Positions 13,128-20,707 of a DNA stretch of 20,707 bases are shown here, one piece after another. The stretch's first letter is position 1, and each line of letters opens with the position of its first letter. A program made the translations under genes and the position numbers. A model generated the notes under the pieces. That model did not search any database and had not been told where the DNA came from. It saw nothing but the letters and a program-made list of their open reading frames with translations. Source of the stretch: a virus; IMG/VR virus record IMGVR_UViG_3300020185_000309, positions 1-20,707 of that record; one strand, written 5' to 3'.

Positions 13128-15475
13128 TATGTTGCTCCATGAACTTTAGGAAGATAGGATTCTTCCATATATGCATCAAACTCTCGCTCTCCAATCTTGA
13201 CTTTTAAATTTAAGCCTTCGAAAGAGTTTTGAACATTGGCCATTACATTTGTCTGAGACGCAGAGACTCTTTCTCCTGTGATGCTGGTGGATGTGCCTGC
13301 CGTAATTAGAGCTAGGTTTTCAATTGTTGAGCTTACTTTGACATCTTGCGATAATTTTGTCATCTGCCCAACAATGGCAGCGACTGACGCTACTGCGGCT
13401 TCATGTGGGCCATTTACGATAGAAGCAGCCGCTTCGGCTGTTCTTGCTTCGAAACCTTTTAGTTTTGCTTCTGCTTCTGCAGTCTTGAAATCGAACTCGC
13501 TCGAGCCAAACGCCTGGACCAGCATTGCAATGGCTGCAATCGCAAGACCCACGGCAGCAACAACGCCTATTACTTGAATTGAAATTAGGGCCATACTTCC
13601 TGCAAATGCTGCCAGTCCCGGTGCTGAAGCTGCACCAGCGGTTCCTGCAGCCGTCATTCCTGTTGCAGCAACGGAACCACCTAAGCCCACACCAGGCAGT
13701 ATTACTGCTCCAGCCAGTTTGAGACCGGTCATCAATGCACCACCGGCTTTAAAAATTGGCACCAAAGCCAACATGGCGCCGACAAGTCCTATGATGTTTC
13801 CTATCATTTCTTTGGTATCTTTGTCCATTCCTTGGAACAATTTTATCATTCCATCAGCGGCTGCCTCAAGCGTCTCTAGAAAAGGCTGTAAAGACACGGC
13901 AATTTCTGCACCGAGCAGTTTGAATTTGTCCAATACCGGTATTGTTTTGGAAACCGCTTCGTCAAGCTTCTTTTGTGCTGCTGTGGATGCGTTTAGTTTC
14001 TTCTCGTTCTCATCGTATTCTGATAGCGACATTCCAAATATTCTATTTGCCTCGGCCATATCTGTTATGCCTGCAGCGTTTGCGATTGCTTTCTGACTGA
14101 AGCGGTCCATGTCTTGAAAAGCAACGCCTTGAGCTTGGACTGATTCGACCAACATGCGTATACGCTCATCCTCAGTTGCCAACAACATTTCTGTTGTAGA
14201 TAATTGAGTTCCCAATAAAGCATTTAGTTTACCAGCTCCTTCTGCTGCGCCGGAAAAAGTGTCGAACTTAGAGGCGATATTTAATAACGTTGATGTTTCC
14301 ACACCAGCAGCTTTGGCGGCTGCGGCGATACCCTTGAATACATCTACCGACTCTCTACCATAAACCATCAATGTTGAAAGAGATGCATTGAAATCTTTTG
14401 TAATTTTTGATGCACTGATACCAATCGACTGCCCAGCCATGGCTAGTTCGGTCTGCATTGCAATAGACTCATTGGCGGTCATTCCCAAACCTTGGTTGAA
14501 GTTTTGAAATATGGCAGCGGAATCTGCTGTTGCAACACCTAACTTTTCCATTTTGGCAACCGTCAAGCCGATACTTGCTTGTTGCGACTTGGACATTGAG
14601 GTAAAATTCGATGTTTGTGAAACCATGGTTCCGATTGCCTCACCCGCGTTGGCCATTGTGATTCCGAAACTATTTCCTTCACGACCCATGTCATAAAGAA
14701 CTCCTCTAAACTTGTCACCTTGAGCAGTCGACTTTGCGAGAGCAGCTTGAGCATTATCAAAGTTGGTGAACATTTTGGAAGAAACGGATTTTATCCCATT
14801 GAGCATATTGAGTCCAATATTTCCCATATTAAATATTTTCTTTAAAGAATTTCGAAGTGCCAAAGAGGCCAACGCAGATTGTTTTCCACCCTCTTTAAAG
14901 GCTGCAGATAATTCTACCAAACTTCCTAGAGTGCTTGTTGAGTACTGATCTGTTAAGCCATACAATTTTCCTATACCTTTAGCAACAGTATCTGTTTGTT
15001 TTCCATATGCCTCTTGTGCTTCTATTAGAAGTTGGGTCTGTGAGAGTCCGGTCTGCAGTCTTTTCAATGCCTCGTCTGGCATTAGGCCCGATAGTCCACC
15101 TAATGCACCTTCATCGCCCTCCTTGAACTTTTCCATAGCCTCTCTGGCATCGTCGAGTTTCTTTTCGAGATCTACAAGAGAATCATCTTTATACATATCT
15201 TCTATTTGTTTTAAAAAGTCTGACTCCAAAAGGGCTTGTTGAGCAGTTGCAGCCGTTGCCATGTCTCCCATGGCTGCTGCTGTTGCCTGAATAACTCTTT
15301 TATAGTCATCAGCTTTTTTAACATCGCTATCTGTTATGAAAGAACCAGTACCAGAAGCACCAAGTGCGGCTAGCAACTCTTTCCTTTCTTGATCTTTGAG
15401 TCCTTTGATGGCTTTCTTCAAAGCCTCTACTGATATGTCTCCACCTTCTTTACCCTTCTTCTTGTCATCAGACAT
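13127..15475 (-). CDS. Tail tape measure protein
   Basis: 782 aa from the ATG that has GAGGGG six bases upstream; a TTG two codons earlier is a less likely start. The N-terminus is Lys/Glu-rich, followed by long Ala/Leu/Glu/Lys helical stretches typical of tape measures. A hydrophobic region at about 555-660 (EMIGNIIGLVGAMLALVPIF, then GSMALISIQVIGVVAAVGL) contains three or four membrane-like segments, as in many tape measures that enter the host membrane. The C-terminus (LNLKVKIGEREFDAYMEESY) is more compact. It sets tail length and plugs the tube until DNA ejection. Position between the gp26/gp51-like genes and the baseplate genes is the standard one. Confidence 0.87.
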   Translation of the reverse strand: MSDDKKKGKEGGDISVEALKKAIKGLKDQERKELLAALGASGTGSFITDSDVKKADDYKRVIQATAAAMGDMATAATAQQALLESDFLKQIEDMYKDDSLVDLEKKLDDAREAMEKFKEGDEGALGGLSGLMPDEALKRLQTGLSQTQLLIEAQEAYGKQTDTVAKGIGKLYGLTDQYSTSTLGSLVELSAAFKEGGKQSALASLALRNSLKKIFNMGNIGLNMLNGIKSVSSKMFTNFDNAQAALAKSTAQGDKFRGVLYDMGREGNSFGITMANAGEAIGTMVSQTSNFTSMSKSQQASIGLTVAKMEKLGVATADSAAIFQNFNQGLGMTANESIAMQTELAMAGQSIGISASKITKDFNASLSTLMVYGRESVDVFKGIAAAAKAAGVETSTLLNIASKFDTFSGAAEGAGKLNALLGTQLSTTEMLLATEDERIRMLVESVQAQGVAFQDMDRFSQKAIANAAGITDMAEANRIFGMSLSEYDENEKKLNASTAAQKKLDEAVSKTIPVLDKFKLLGAEIAVSLQPFLETLEAAADGMIKLFQGMDKDTKEMIGNIIGLVGAMLALVPIFKAGGALMTGLKLAGAVILPGVGLGGSVAATGMTAAGTAGAASAPGLAAFAGSMALISIQVIGVVAAVGLAIAAIAMLVQAFGSSEFDFKTAEAEAKLKGFEARTAEAAASIVNGPHEAAVASVAAIVGQMTKLSQDVKVSSTIENLALITAGTSTSITGERVSASQTNVMANVQNSFEGLNLKVKIGEREFDAYMEESYLPKVHGAT

Positions 15476-15493
15476 GTGCAACCCCTCGTATTA

Positions 15494-15509
15494 TGAACTA
15501 AATAGTTCA
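15494..15509. repeat. 16-bp perfect inverted repeat upstream of the tape measure gene
   Basis: TGAACTAAATAGTTCA is a perfect palindrome in the short gap before the tape measure gene, about 18 nt upstream of its ATG. It could form a small hairpin in mRNA. There is no T run after it, so it is not a terminator. Confidence 0.4.
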
Positions 15510-15531
15510 AGTAGCAAAACCCAGAGCGTGT

Positions 15532-15696
15532 TTATCGCTTCTGGGCTTTCTTCATTTCTTTTGCTTCATCTTCGAACTGCTTCTTCAACCTTTCGATGAA
15601 CCAAGTTCTCAAACCGATTGGTAGCGAATGAATCTCAGTAAAAGACCATCCACCGAAATGCTTTAAAATAAAGAACCCTTCATAGATGCCTTCCAT
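15532..15696 (-). CDS. gp51-like small tail assembly ORF (or frameshift extension)
   Basis: 54 aa from the ATG four bases after the gp26-like stop. IYEGFFILKHFGGWSFTEIH, then SLPIGLRTWFIERLKKQFED resembles the short proteins or frameshift tails found between tube and tape measure genes in contractile phages (gp51, or the T part of gpGT). The ribosome site is poor: only AAGG, two bases from the ATG. The frame is open upstream and overlaps the end of the gp26-like gene in the +1 frame, with a run of seven T at the junction. So it may be made by re-initiation after the gp26-like stop or as a frameshift fusion. The C-terminus is highly charged. Confidence 0.65.
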   Translation of the reverse strand: MEGIYEGFFILKHFGGWSFTEIHSLPIGLRTWFIERLKKQFEDEAKEMKKAQKR

Positions 15697-15700
15697 CGCC

Positions 15701-16534
15701 TTAGGAGTTAGGCCAAAAAAAGTCGGTCCCGAATGGAACCTGTACCTCCTGCTCGTGAGAGCAATTCTTACATGTAAGCACTTCAGAAATGTCGATAGAC
15801 GGAGATGCATGTTTCAAGCACGCTTTAAAATGAGCAGAGTCTGCCATTGGCATGTTATCAACAAATTGGTTTATTACGTCTTGGTCAGTATGTCCCTCAA
15901 TTGATAATATCATTTCCTTATATTGTTCAGATATTGAGAACTCTTTCTTTTCGTTGATTAATATCTGAGCAATTTTGCTTTCTTCAATTCCATTAGCTAG
16001 TCGAAACTTGATATTGAACTTTGAGAACGGTAATGTCGTAACAAACAGTCCATCGTCAGATATCCGAACAGTGTTCTGGTCTTCATTATATCCACCTACA
16101 ATGGTTGGTTCTCTTAAATCGAACATTATCGTATTGCTGGTTTGACAGTTTGGACATGTCACACGACCTTCATAGTCAAAGCCATATGCCGTTCCGCGAG
16201 CTTGGATGAGTATTGCGTTACGGTCCGCTATAAGAAGCGTTAGAGGGTCAATGTTGGCCCCTATGATGATGTTTTCAAGCAACCTCTCTAGGGCGACGCC
16301 CTTTTTTATAAGAGACTGGTTTGAAAGAGTGTCTTCGTCTTTTGCTGTCATGTATCTAATTTCTAAAGATTCTTTTCCATGCAAAGGATGTTCTTTGTGA
16401 TACCCCACGCCTTTCGAAGGCAGATTTACAAACTCTGTTGGGGCTGTAAAGCTTAGTGGGTTAAACATTTGTGGCGGTGCTTCTCCGCTTTCTGGCTGGC
16501 TGTTAAGCCCAAGCCGGTCTGAGTTTCTACTCAT
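15701..16534 (-). CDS. gp26-like tail/baseplate assembly protein with zinc-type Cys pairs
   Basis: 277 aa. VNLPSKGVGYHKEHPLHGKE, then LEIRYMTAKDEDTLSNQSLI, then KKGVALERLLENII fits the N-terminus of the T4 gp26 family (PF12322-type). Two Cys pairs, C127-P-N-C130 and C255-K-N-C258, probably hold one zinc. The end FGTDFFWPNS is also of a type I recall for these proteins. In T4, gp26 takes part in hub assembly; related small proteins between tube and tape measure act as tail assembly chaperones. GGAGAAATA gives a good ribosome site. The last codons contain seven T in a row next to the out-of-frame gp51-like ORF. Confidence 0.78.
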   Translation of the reverse strand: MSRNSDRLGLNSQPESGEAPPQMFNPLSFTAPTEFVNLPSKGVGYHKEHPLHGKESLEIRYMTAKDEDTLSNQSLIKKGVALERLLENIIIGANIDPLTLLIADRNAILIQARGTAYGFDYEGRVTCPNCQTSNTIMFDLREPTIVGGYNEDQNTVRISDDGLFVTTLPFSKFNIKFRLANGIEESKIAQILINEKKEFSISEQYKEMILSIEGHTDQDVINQFVDNMPMADSAHFKACLKHASPSIDISEVLTCKNCSHEQEVQVPFGTDFFWPNS

Positions 16535-16552
16535 TATTTCTCCATTGTATTG

Positions 16553-17107
16553 TTAATCCGTCACAGCCGCAGGTGGCGTTGTATTATCGCCACCGTTCGA
16601 GCTAGATAAGTAAGCGTGGTCATATGTTATTGTTAGGGTTACTACTACTAGCTCGTCCGATGTATAATCAAGATTGCCAAACTTGACATCCGTTATGAAT
16701 GCTCCTTCGAGCAACCAACTATCCAAAGGCTCACCAGAGCCATTCAATTGTTCTATTGTAAGGTTTGCAAGTAAGCCACCATGTGACTTCGCAATTCCAC
16801 TATCTTTACTTAGATCTTTGGGACTATAACCAGAAGCACCTAGGTGTTTAAGCAGTGCATCTACTTGCCCGCCAACATCAACCAGTTCAATGTTAATTGG
16901 GTTCCACACTGCGATGCCTGGGATATTTATTTCGTGGTTTATAAGGCGATATTTGCTTGAACTAATGTTAAAAGAAGGTTTATCAACCTTTTTTATATTC
17001 CACCAATAGCTTTTTCCATCACCACCCAAACCAATATCGCCATCAGATGATACTCTAAAGCGATAAGTGCGTTTGGGTTCTGCTCCGTCGGTCCAAAAAG
17101 AGGACAT
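16553..17107 (-). CDS. Tail tube protein B (gp19-like)
   Basis: 184 aa. FWTDGAEPKRTYRFRVSS and WWNIKKVDKPSFNISSSKYR, then NHEINIPGIAVWNPINIELV, then FITDVKFGNLDYTSDELV align motif by motif with tube protein A just upstream (FWTD..EPKR.FR.RV; WW.K.VD.PS.NI; FPG...W....L.D; FIT..KF..LDYT.DD). This is the gp19 tail-tube pattern of stacked hexameric rings. The tail is Gly/Asn/Thr/Pro-rich. GAGAGG lies upstream of the ATG. It differs from A mainly in loops, so the tube may be mixed, or B may serve a special ring at one end. Confidence 0.82.
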   Translation of the reverse strand: MSSFWTDGAEPKRTYRFRVSSDGDIGLGGDGKSYWWNIKKVDKPSFNISSSKYRLINHEINIPGIAVWNPINIELVDVGGQVDALLKHLGASGYSPKDLSKDSGIAKSHGGLLANLTIEQLNGSGEPLDSWLLEGAFITDVKFGNLDYTSDELVVVTLTITYDHAYLSSSNGGDNTTPPAAVTD

Positions 17108-17120
17108 CTATCACCTCTCG

Positions 17121-17720
17121 TTAGGCCTTGAATTGCTCACCATTACCATACGGTGAACCAGATACATCCTTAGATGTGCAAACGGCATAGTCGTATTTCC
17201 AAGTTAGATCAATAGTTCTCATATCATCATTGGTATAATCTAGTGTTGAAAACTTAGCAGAAGTAATGAATGGGTGCATCATTTGCCATGCTTCTACAAT
17301 CTCGCCTGTACCGCTGAGAATTTCTATAGTTACATCACCAACGGCCGCATTTGCACCTGACTTGGTTATAGATGTGGGCTTCGCATTTATTTCAGTTAAA
17401 CCCTTAATACTATATCCAGAAGCTAGAACAATTTGGTTAGTAATATAAACTGCGTTTGGAGAAATAGGATCTACCAATGTCATGCTGACATCTTGCCACT
17501 GAACTCTGCCTGGAAACTTATATTCATTATCAAAAAATGAGTGAGTAACATCTGTAATGTTGTAACTAGGTGTATCAACTGTCTTCGCCCACCACAGTAC
17601 ATCATTAGTTACCCCGTCTAAGGTACCCAATGGACTAGTGCCACTGTTGATATTCGCCATTCTCACACGCCATCGAAAGTTTCTTTTAGGCTCTGTTGTA
17701 TTGTCTGTCCAAAATCCCAT
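17121..17720 (-). CDS. 19: Tail tube protein A (gp19-like)
   Basis: 199 aa, directly after the sheath gene, the usual place for gp19. FWTDNTTEPKRNFRWRVRM, then LWWAKTVDTPSYNITDV, then FPGRVQWQDVSMTLVDP, then FITSAKFSTLDYTNDDMRTI form the core of the tail tube fold. Start ATG with AGGAGAAATA upstream. It builds the inner tube through which DNA passes. The C-terminal end (GSPYGNGEQFKA) is short. A clear paralogue (tube protein B) follows after a 13-nt gap. Confidence 0.87.
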   Translation of the reverse strand: MGFWTDNTTEPKRNFRWRVRMANINSGTSPLGTLDGVTNDVLWWAKTVDTPSYNITDVTHSFFDNEYKFPGRVQWQDVSMTLVDPISPNAVYITNQIVLASGYSIKGLTEINAKPTSITKSGANAAVGDVTIEILSGTGEIVEAWQMMHPFITSAKFSTLDYTNDDMRTIDLTWKYDYAVCTSKDVSGSPYGNGEQFKA

Positions 17721-17756
17721 TTTGTATTTCTCCTGTTTACTAGTAAATAGTGTTTA

Positions 17757-20707
17757 TTAAAATTCAACGCCACTTTGAGTGATAACAAAGTCAACAGCAA
17801 TGAACTCAATAGCTCTAGCCGGCTTTACAAACACTTTTGCGTACATAATATTTCGATCTTGAAGATCCGGTGTTGTTGTTGTTTCGTCTAAAATTACTTT
17901 ATATTCAGAAACACCAAACTCGTTTTTAAGAGTGAGCAAAACTGGCTCAACTCTAGACTTGAACTTACTGAATGTTGCTCCAACGCTTTGCTCGAACAAG
18001 ATTGTATTTGCAATATCGCCAACACGCTTCTTTAGGTGAATCATCATTCTTCGAACGTTGATGCGATCCAAAGCAGATGGTGTCTGCTGAAGAGTCTTTT
18101 GGCCAAAGATGACAGTTTCACCAGTAGCAGGGAAGCGAGCAATAGGGTTGATGTTGACGTCATACAGTGCATCGCGATCTGCCTTGTTTAAGTGCTCTAG
18201 AGTTCCAACAACTGATGCTCCGCCTGGTCCACCTAGAGGAGCCAATGCTCCACGGTTAAAGCCTGCAGGTGCGAACCAAGGTTGAGAGACGGACTCGGAC
18301 TTAGAGATTGCGCCGATGGCAGCAACCGATGGCGGCGCCATCAATACTGAGTCGTTACCGTTGGACACATCTTTGATGCGAACATTCGGAAAATAAGTAG
18401 CAGCATAAGAAGAATTAAAGCCGCTTTCGACTTCGCTAATGATGCTGTTTACGCTTCCGCCTTGCAGTGTGGTACCATGGTCTTCTTTGCTTTGGTAAAT
18501 ACCTGCCAAGTCAACAATAGCCAATGCATCACCACGACTCTCAACCATTGAGATTAAGTCTTGAGTAATGTTTGTAGCAGTAACTCCTGGAATAGAAATC
18601 ATATCGTATCGAATAATGTCTGAATCTGATACTTGTGATAGTGCTGCCTCTAGAGAGTATTCTGCATAACCACCTGCAATCAACTGTGCATCATTAAATG
18701 GGTTTTCAACAGTGATATCTACACCGTCAGTCCCACCGAAAAATGGTGCTGCAAACTGCTTAGCTCCTGCTGTAATAAGATCGCTAACGTTAGCAAGATT
18801 AGAAGTACCAGCCAAGGCATCGTCATGATAATATGCGCCAAGAGAGTCAGTTGCTAGATATTCAAGAGAGAATATATAAGATGCATATGTTAATAGTCCA
18901 CCTTCTTCTAAGTGAGGTTCGATATCTGCTTTTGCATATCCGATATCTCCAAAATATTGATCACCAGCTTGTGCATAATACGATAAACCATGCAAGAATG
19001 TTGCGGGATAGTTTTTGTTTCTGCGTATATAAGTGTTTTCTGTTGAAAGCTCATGAGTTGGCCACTTTAATTGTGCTGTGTATCCAAAGCCAAATGCTCC
19101 ACTGATAAGGTTAGTTGCCGTTGGGGTTGAGGCCTGTAATGTGCCTTTTCCTTTCATCCACTCTAGTGTGTCGTCGGTATTATCTGCTGAAAATTCAAAA
19201 TCACCAGCATTTACAGGTCCTACAAAACCAACAGGCAAGTCGGAACCATTGACGGAAGATGCAATCTCAACTCGAATATAGTCTGAAACGTTGTTGTATA
19301 TGCCTGATGTAATTTGTTTTCTCTTGCTAACATTCCATTCAAGCTTTAAGTTTCCAATTTTCTTACCGATATAGCCAGTAGAGTCTACATTTAGGTTACA
19401 CCCGGTGAACTTTTCTACATATTGAGAAGCTTTTTGACCAACTCCAGCTAGTTCTACCGTAAATGTTGCATCAGTATTAACTCGAGATGGCTCTTTCAAA
19501 TCTTTGATTCGGATAACATAGTTCTTGTGGAAATCGCTTCCTTCATCTAAAGCTTCAAAGCGAAACAATTTCTTTTGTTGCGATGCTTCTGTTCCAATGA
19601 ACCAACCAGTTTTCGCAGCAGTTAGTTGCTGATTGTGGTTTGAAAAAGAACCTGCACCTGGGTCAATGTGTGCAATCCAAGCTACTAAAGTTTTCGAAGT
19701 GTCGAGCATCTCTTCAACGTTGTATTCGAAAGACTCTCCTAGGAAGTATTTTAAGTTGTTACTACCTGCACCATCGGTGATAAGGGTTGGGTCTGTATTT
19801 AGAACGTTACGAATATTACTTGCATCTCCATAATTGAAGTTGAAAGCAAATGTGTCTGTGTTGTTCCCGTCGGAAATGTCGATGGTCCAATCTCCGGATG
19901 CGTTCTGTCGAGTGAAGCGTTCTGCCGCAGTGGCAACACTTATTATGTTTGGATCAAAACTATCACCAGTCAAAGTAACGCTAGCTCCATCGGTGTAGAT
20001 GATGGCCGCGAGTGTTCCATTTCCTTCTGATGTGCTTGCACCACCAGAGAATGTTCTAGAAGAAACATTAGCGAAGTTGGTATCATCATTTGCATCATAT
20101 GAGATAATGTTTTGAGCGATTGCTGTAGAAGCGCCACCAAGAGCACCTGTGGCTGTTATTGTTCGTGTGTTACCAGAGCCACCTTGGACGTCTAAAGTGA
20201 TGTCGATTGGGTCTCCTGAGTTTGCTTGTGTATGCGCGAAGGAGGTTGCAACAAGTGCACTATTTGCTGGATCTGCAAAGAATGTATCTAAGGCTGACTT
20301 AACAAGGTTATTGATGTCTGCTGCATTCGCTGCCGAATTTAAGTCAACGTCGATGTTCGCATTTCCAGTAGATGCGTTATTGTTGGCAGAATCAAAAAAT
20401 TCAATTGTAATGCTTGCTGTTGGGTCTGTTGTGTCTAGATATTGAATCTCCAATGTAATATGGTCTGTGGTACCTTGTACTAAATCACTACCACCGTTAC
20501 CTGTCGTCAGCATTGCATCGTTGAATCCAAGTCCTGCTGCTGTTGGTGTTGGCAATTCGTTTTGAAGACTAGCAGCTGCGGTTGCTAGGATGTTGCTGTC
20601 ATCAACCTCAGATACGAATAGTCCCATCGCACCAGTGTTGGACGTTGCAGTCGTTGCATTTGGACCTGCAGCAATATTCCATCCCGCCAACTTTGAAGAA
20701 CTCTCTT
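17757..20707 (-). CDS. 18: Tail sheath protein (gp18-like), 5' end missing
   Basis: At least 982 residues, open to the right edge of the window; a TTG at 20690 is not convincing because the frame runs upstream as ESSSKLAGWNIA. The C-terminal ~190 residues are the sheath signature: PWFAPAGFNRGALAP, then NINPIARFPATGETVIFGQK, then ALDRINVRRMMIHLKKR, then YAKVFVKPARAIEFIAVDF. The middle (about residues 560-790) is also sheath-like. Residues about 60-320 of the visible part are a Thr/Asn/Asp/Gly-rich beta-type region, probably an extra surface domain, which makes it far longer than the 659-aa T4 gp18. It contracts to drive the tube into the host. The gap to tube protein A is 36 nt, with no terminator seen. 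Confidence 0.9.
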   Translation of the reverse strand, partial: ESSSKLAGWNIAAGPNATTATSNTGAMGLFVSEVDDSNILATAAASLQNELPTPTAAGLGFNDAMLTTGNGGSDLVQGTTDHITLEIQYLDTTDPTASITIEFFDSANNNASTGNANIDVDLNSAANAADINNLVKSALDTFFADPANSALVATSFAHTQANSGDPIDITLDVQGGSGNTRTITATGALGGASTAIAQNIISYDANDDTNFANVSSRTFSGGASTSEGNGTLAAIIYTDGASVTLTGDSFDPNIISVATAAERFTRQNASGDWTIDISDGNNTDTFAFNFNYGDASNIRNVLNTDPTLITDGAGSNNLKYFLGESFEYNVEEMLDTSKTLVAWIAHIDPGAGSFSNHNQQLTAAKTGWFIGTEASQQKKLFRFEALDEGSDFHKNYVIRIKDLKEPSRVNTDATFTVELAGVGQKASQYVEKFTGCNLNVDSTGYIGKKIGNLKLEWNVSKRKQITSGIYNNVSDYIRVEIASSVNGSDLPVGFVGPVNAGDFEFSADNTDDTLEWMKGKGTLQASTPTATNLISGAFGFGYTAQLKWPTHELSTENTYIRRNKNYPATFLHGLSYYAQAGDQYFGDIGYAKADIEPHLEEGGLLTYASYIFSLEYLATDSLGAYYHDDALAGTSNLANVSDLITAGAKQFAAPFFGGTDGVDITVENPFNDAQLIAGGYAEYSLEAALSQVSDSDIIRYDMISIPGVTATNITQDLISMVESRGDALAIVDLAGIYQSKEDHGTTLQGGSVNSIISEVESGFNSSYAATYFPNVRIKDVSNGNDSVLMAPPSVAAIGAISKSESVSQPWFAPAGFNRGALAPLGGPGGASVVGTLEHLNKADRDALYDVNINPIARFPATGETVIFGQKTLQQTPSALDRINVRRMMIHLKKRVGDIANTILFEQSVGATFSKFKSRVEPVLLTLKNEFGVSEYKVILDETTTTPDLQDRNIMYAKVFVKPARAIEFIAVDFVITQSGVEF

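Noticed and set aside
13278-14096. Long plus-strand open frames opposite the tape measure gene
   Set aside because: They mirror an Ala-rich minus-strand gene, have no ribosome sites, and nothing else is encoded on the plus strand.
1-20707. CRISPR array, insertion sequence, integrase or attachment site
   Set aside because: No regularly spaced repeats, transposase or integrase frames, or flanking duplications were seen.

Overview
The window reads as part of the genome of a T4-like, contractile-tailed bacteriophage (myovirus) with AT-rich DNA. Every supported gene lies on the minus strand, genes are packed with 1-14 nt overlaps or short gaps, and most starts have a clear purine-rich Shine-Dalgarno (SD) sequence. 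The family-level evidence is a gp18-type tail sheath, two gp19-type tube proteins, a gp26-type tail protein, a tape measure, a gp53/LysM-type baseplate protein, a gp32-type single-stranded DNA (ssDNA) binding protein and the start of a UvsX/RecA recombinase. The host is unknown. The only hint is a pair of very short-signal lipoproteins with Asp/Glu/Thr-rich tails, a style I associate loosely with deltaproteobacterial lineages (weak inference).

Reading in the direction of transcription (right to left): (1) 20707-6549 is a tail and baseplate operon with no internal promoter that I can see: sheath (its 5' end is cut off), tube A, tube B, gp26-like protein, a gp51-like small ORF, tape measure, a tube-cap-like baseplate protein, a LysM protein, a 1493-aa baseplate/hub-like protein and an unrecognised 389-aa protein. 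(2) 6552-3141 is a second block driven by a sigma70-type promoter: a polymerase-domain-only family A DNA polymerase, two small SH3-like proteins, a divergent tubulin/FtsZ-like protein, a 59-aa helical protein, a third SH3-like protein and an unrecognised 164-aa protein. (3) 3144-2313 holds a 25-aa membrane peptide and an 88-aa Sm/SH3-like protein, each behind its own promoter, then a structured terminator with alternative pairings and a tRNA-like element. (4) 2232-1 has promoter P1, gp32, an intrinsic terminator, a ClpP-like protease, two lipoproteins and uvsX (cut by the window edge).

Five promoters share TTGACA, exactly 17 nt, a TGT directly before the -10, and a TATNNT -10. They sit only in the non-structural half, so host sigma70 polymerase probably reads the replication and accessory genes early. 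The tail operon must be read from elsewhere.

Most worth a second look: the tubulin/FtsZ-like protein encoded with a minimal PolA and small SH3-like proteins; the tRNA-like element with a 20-nt loop where a 7-nt anticodon loop should be; the lipoprotein pair translationally coupled between clpP and uvsX; the uniform promoter family; and the out-of-frame junction between the gp26-like gene and the gp51-like ORF at a run of seven T.
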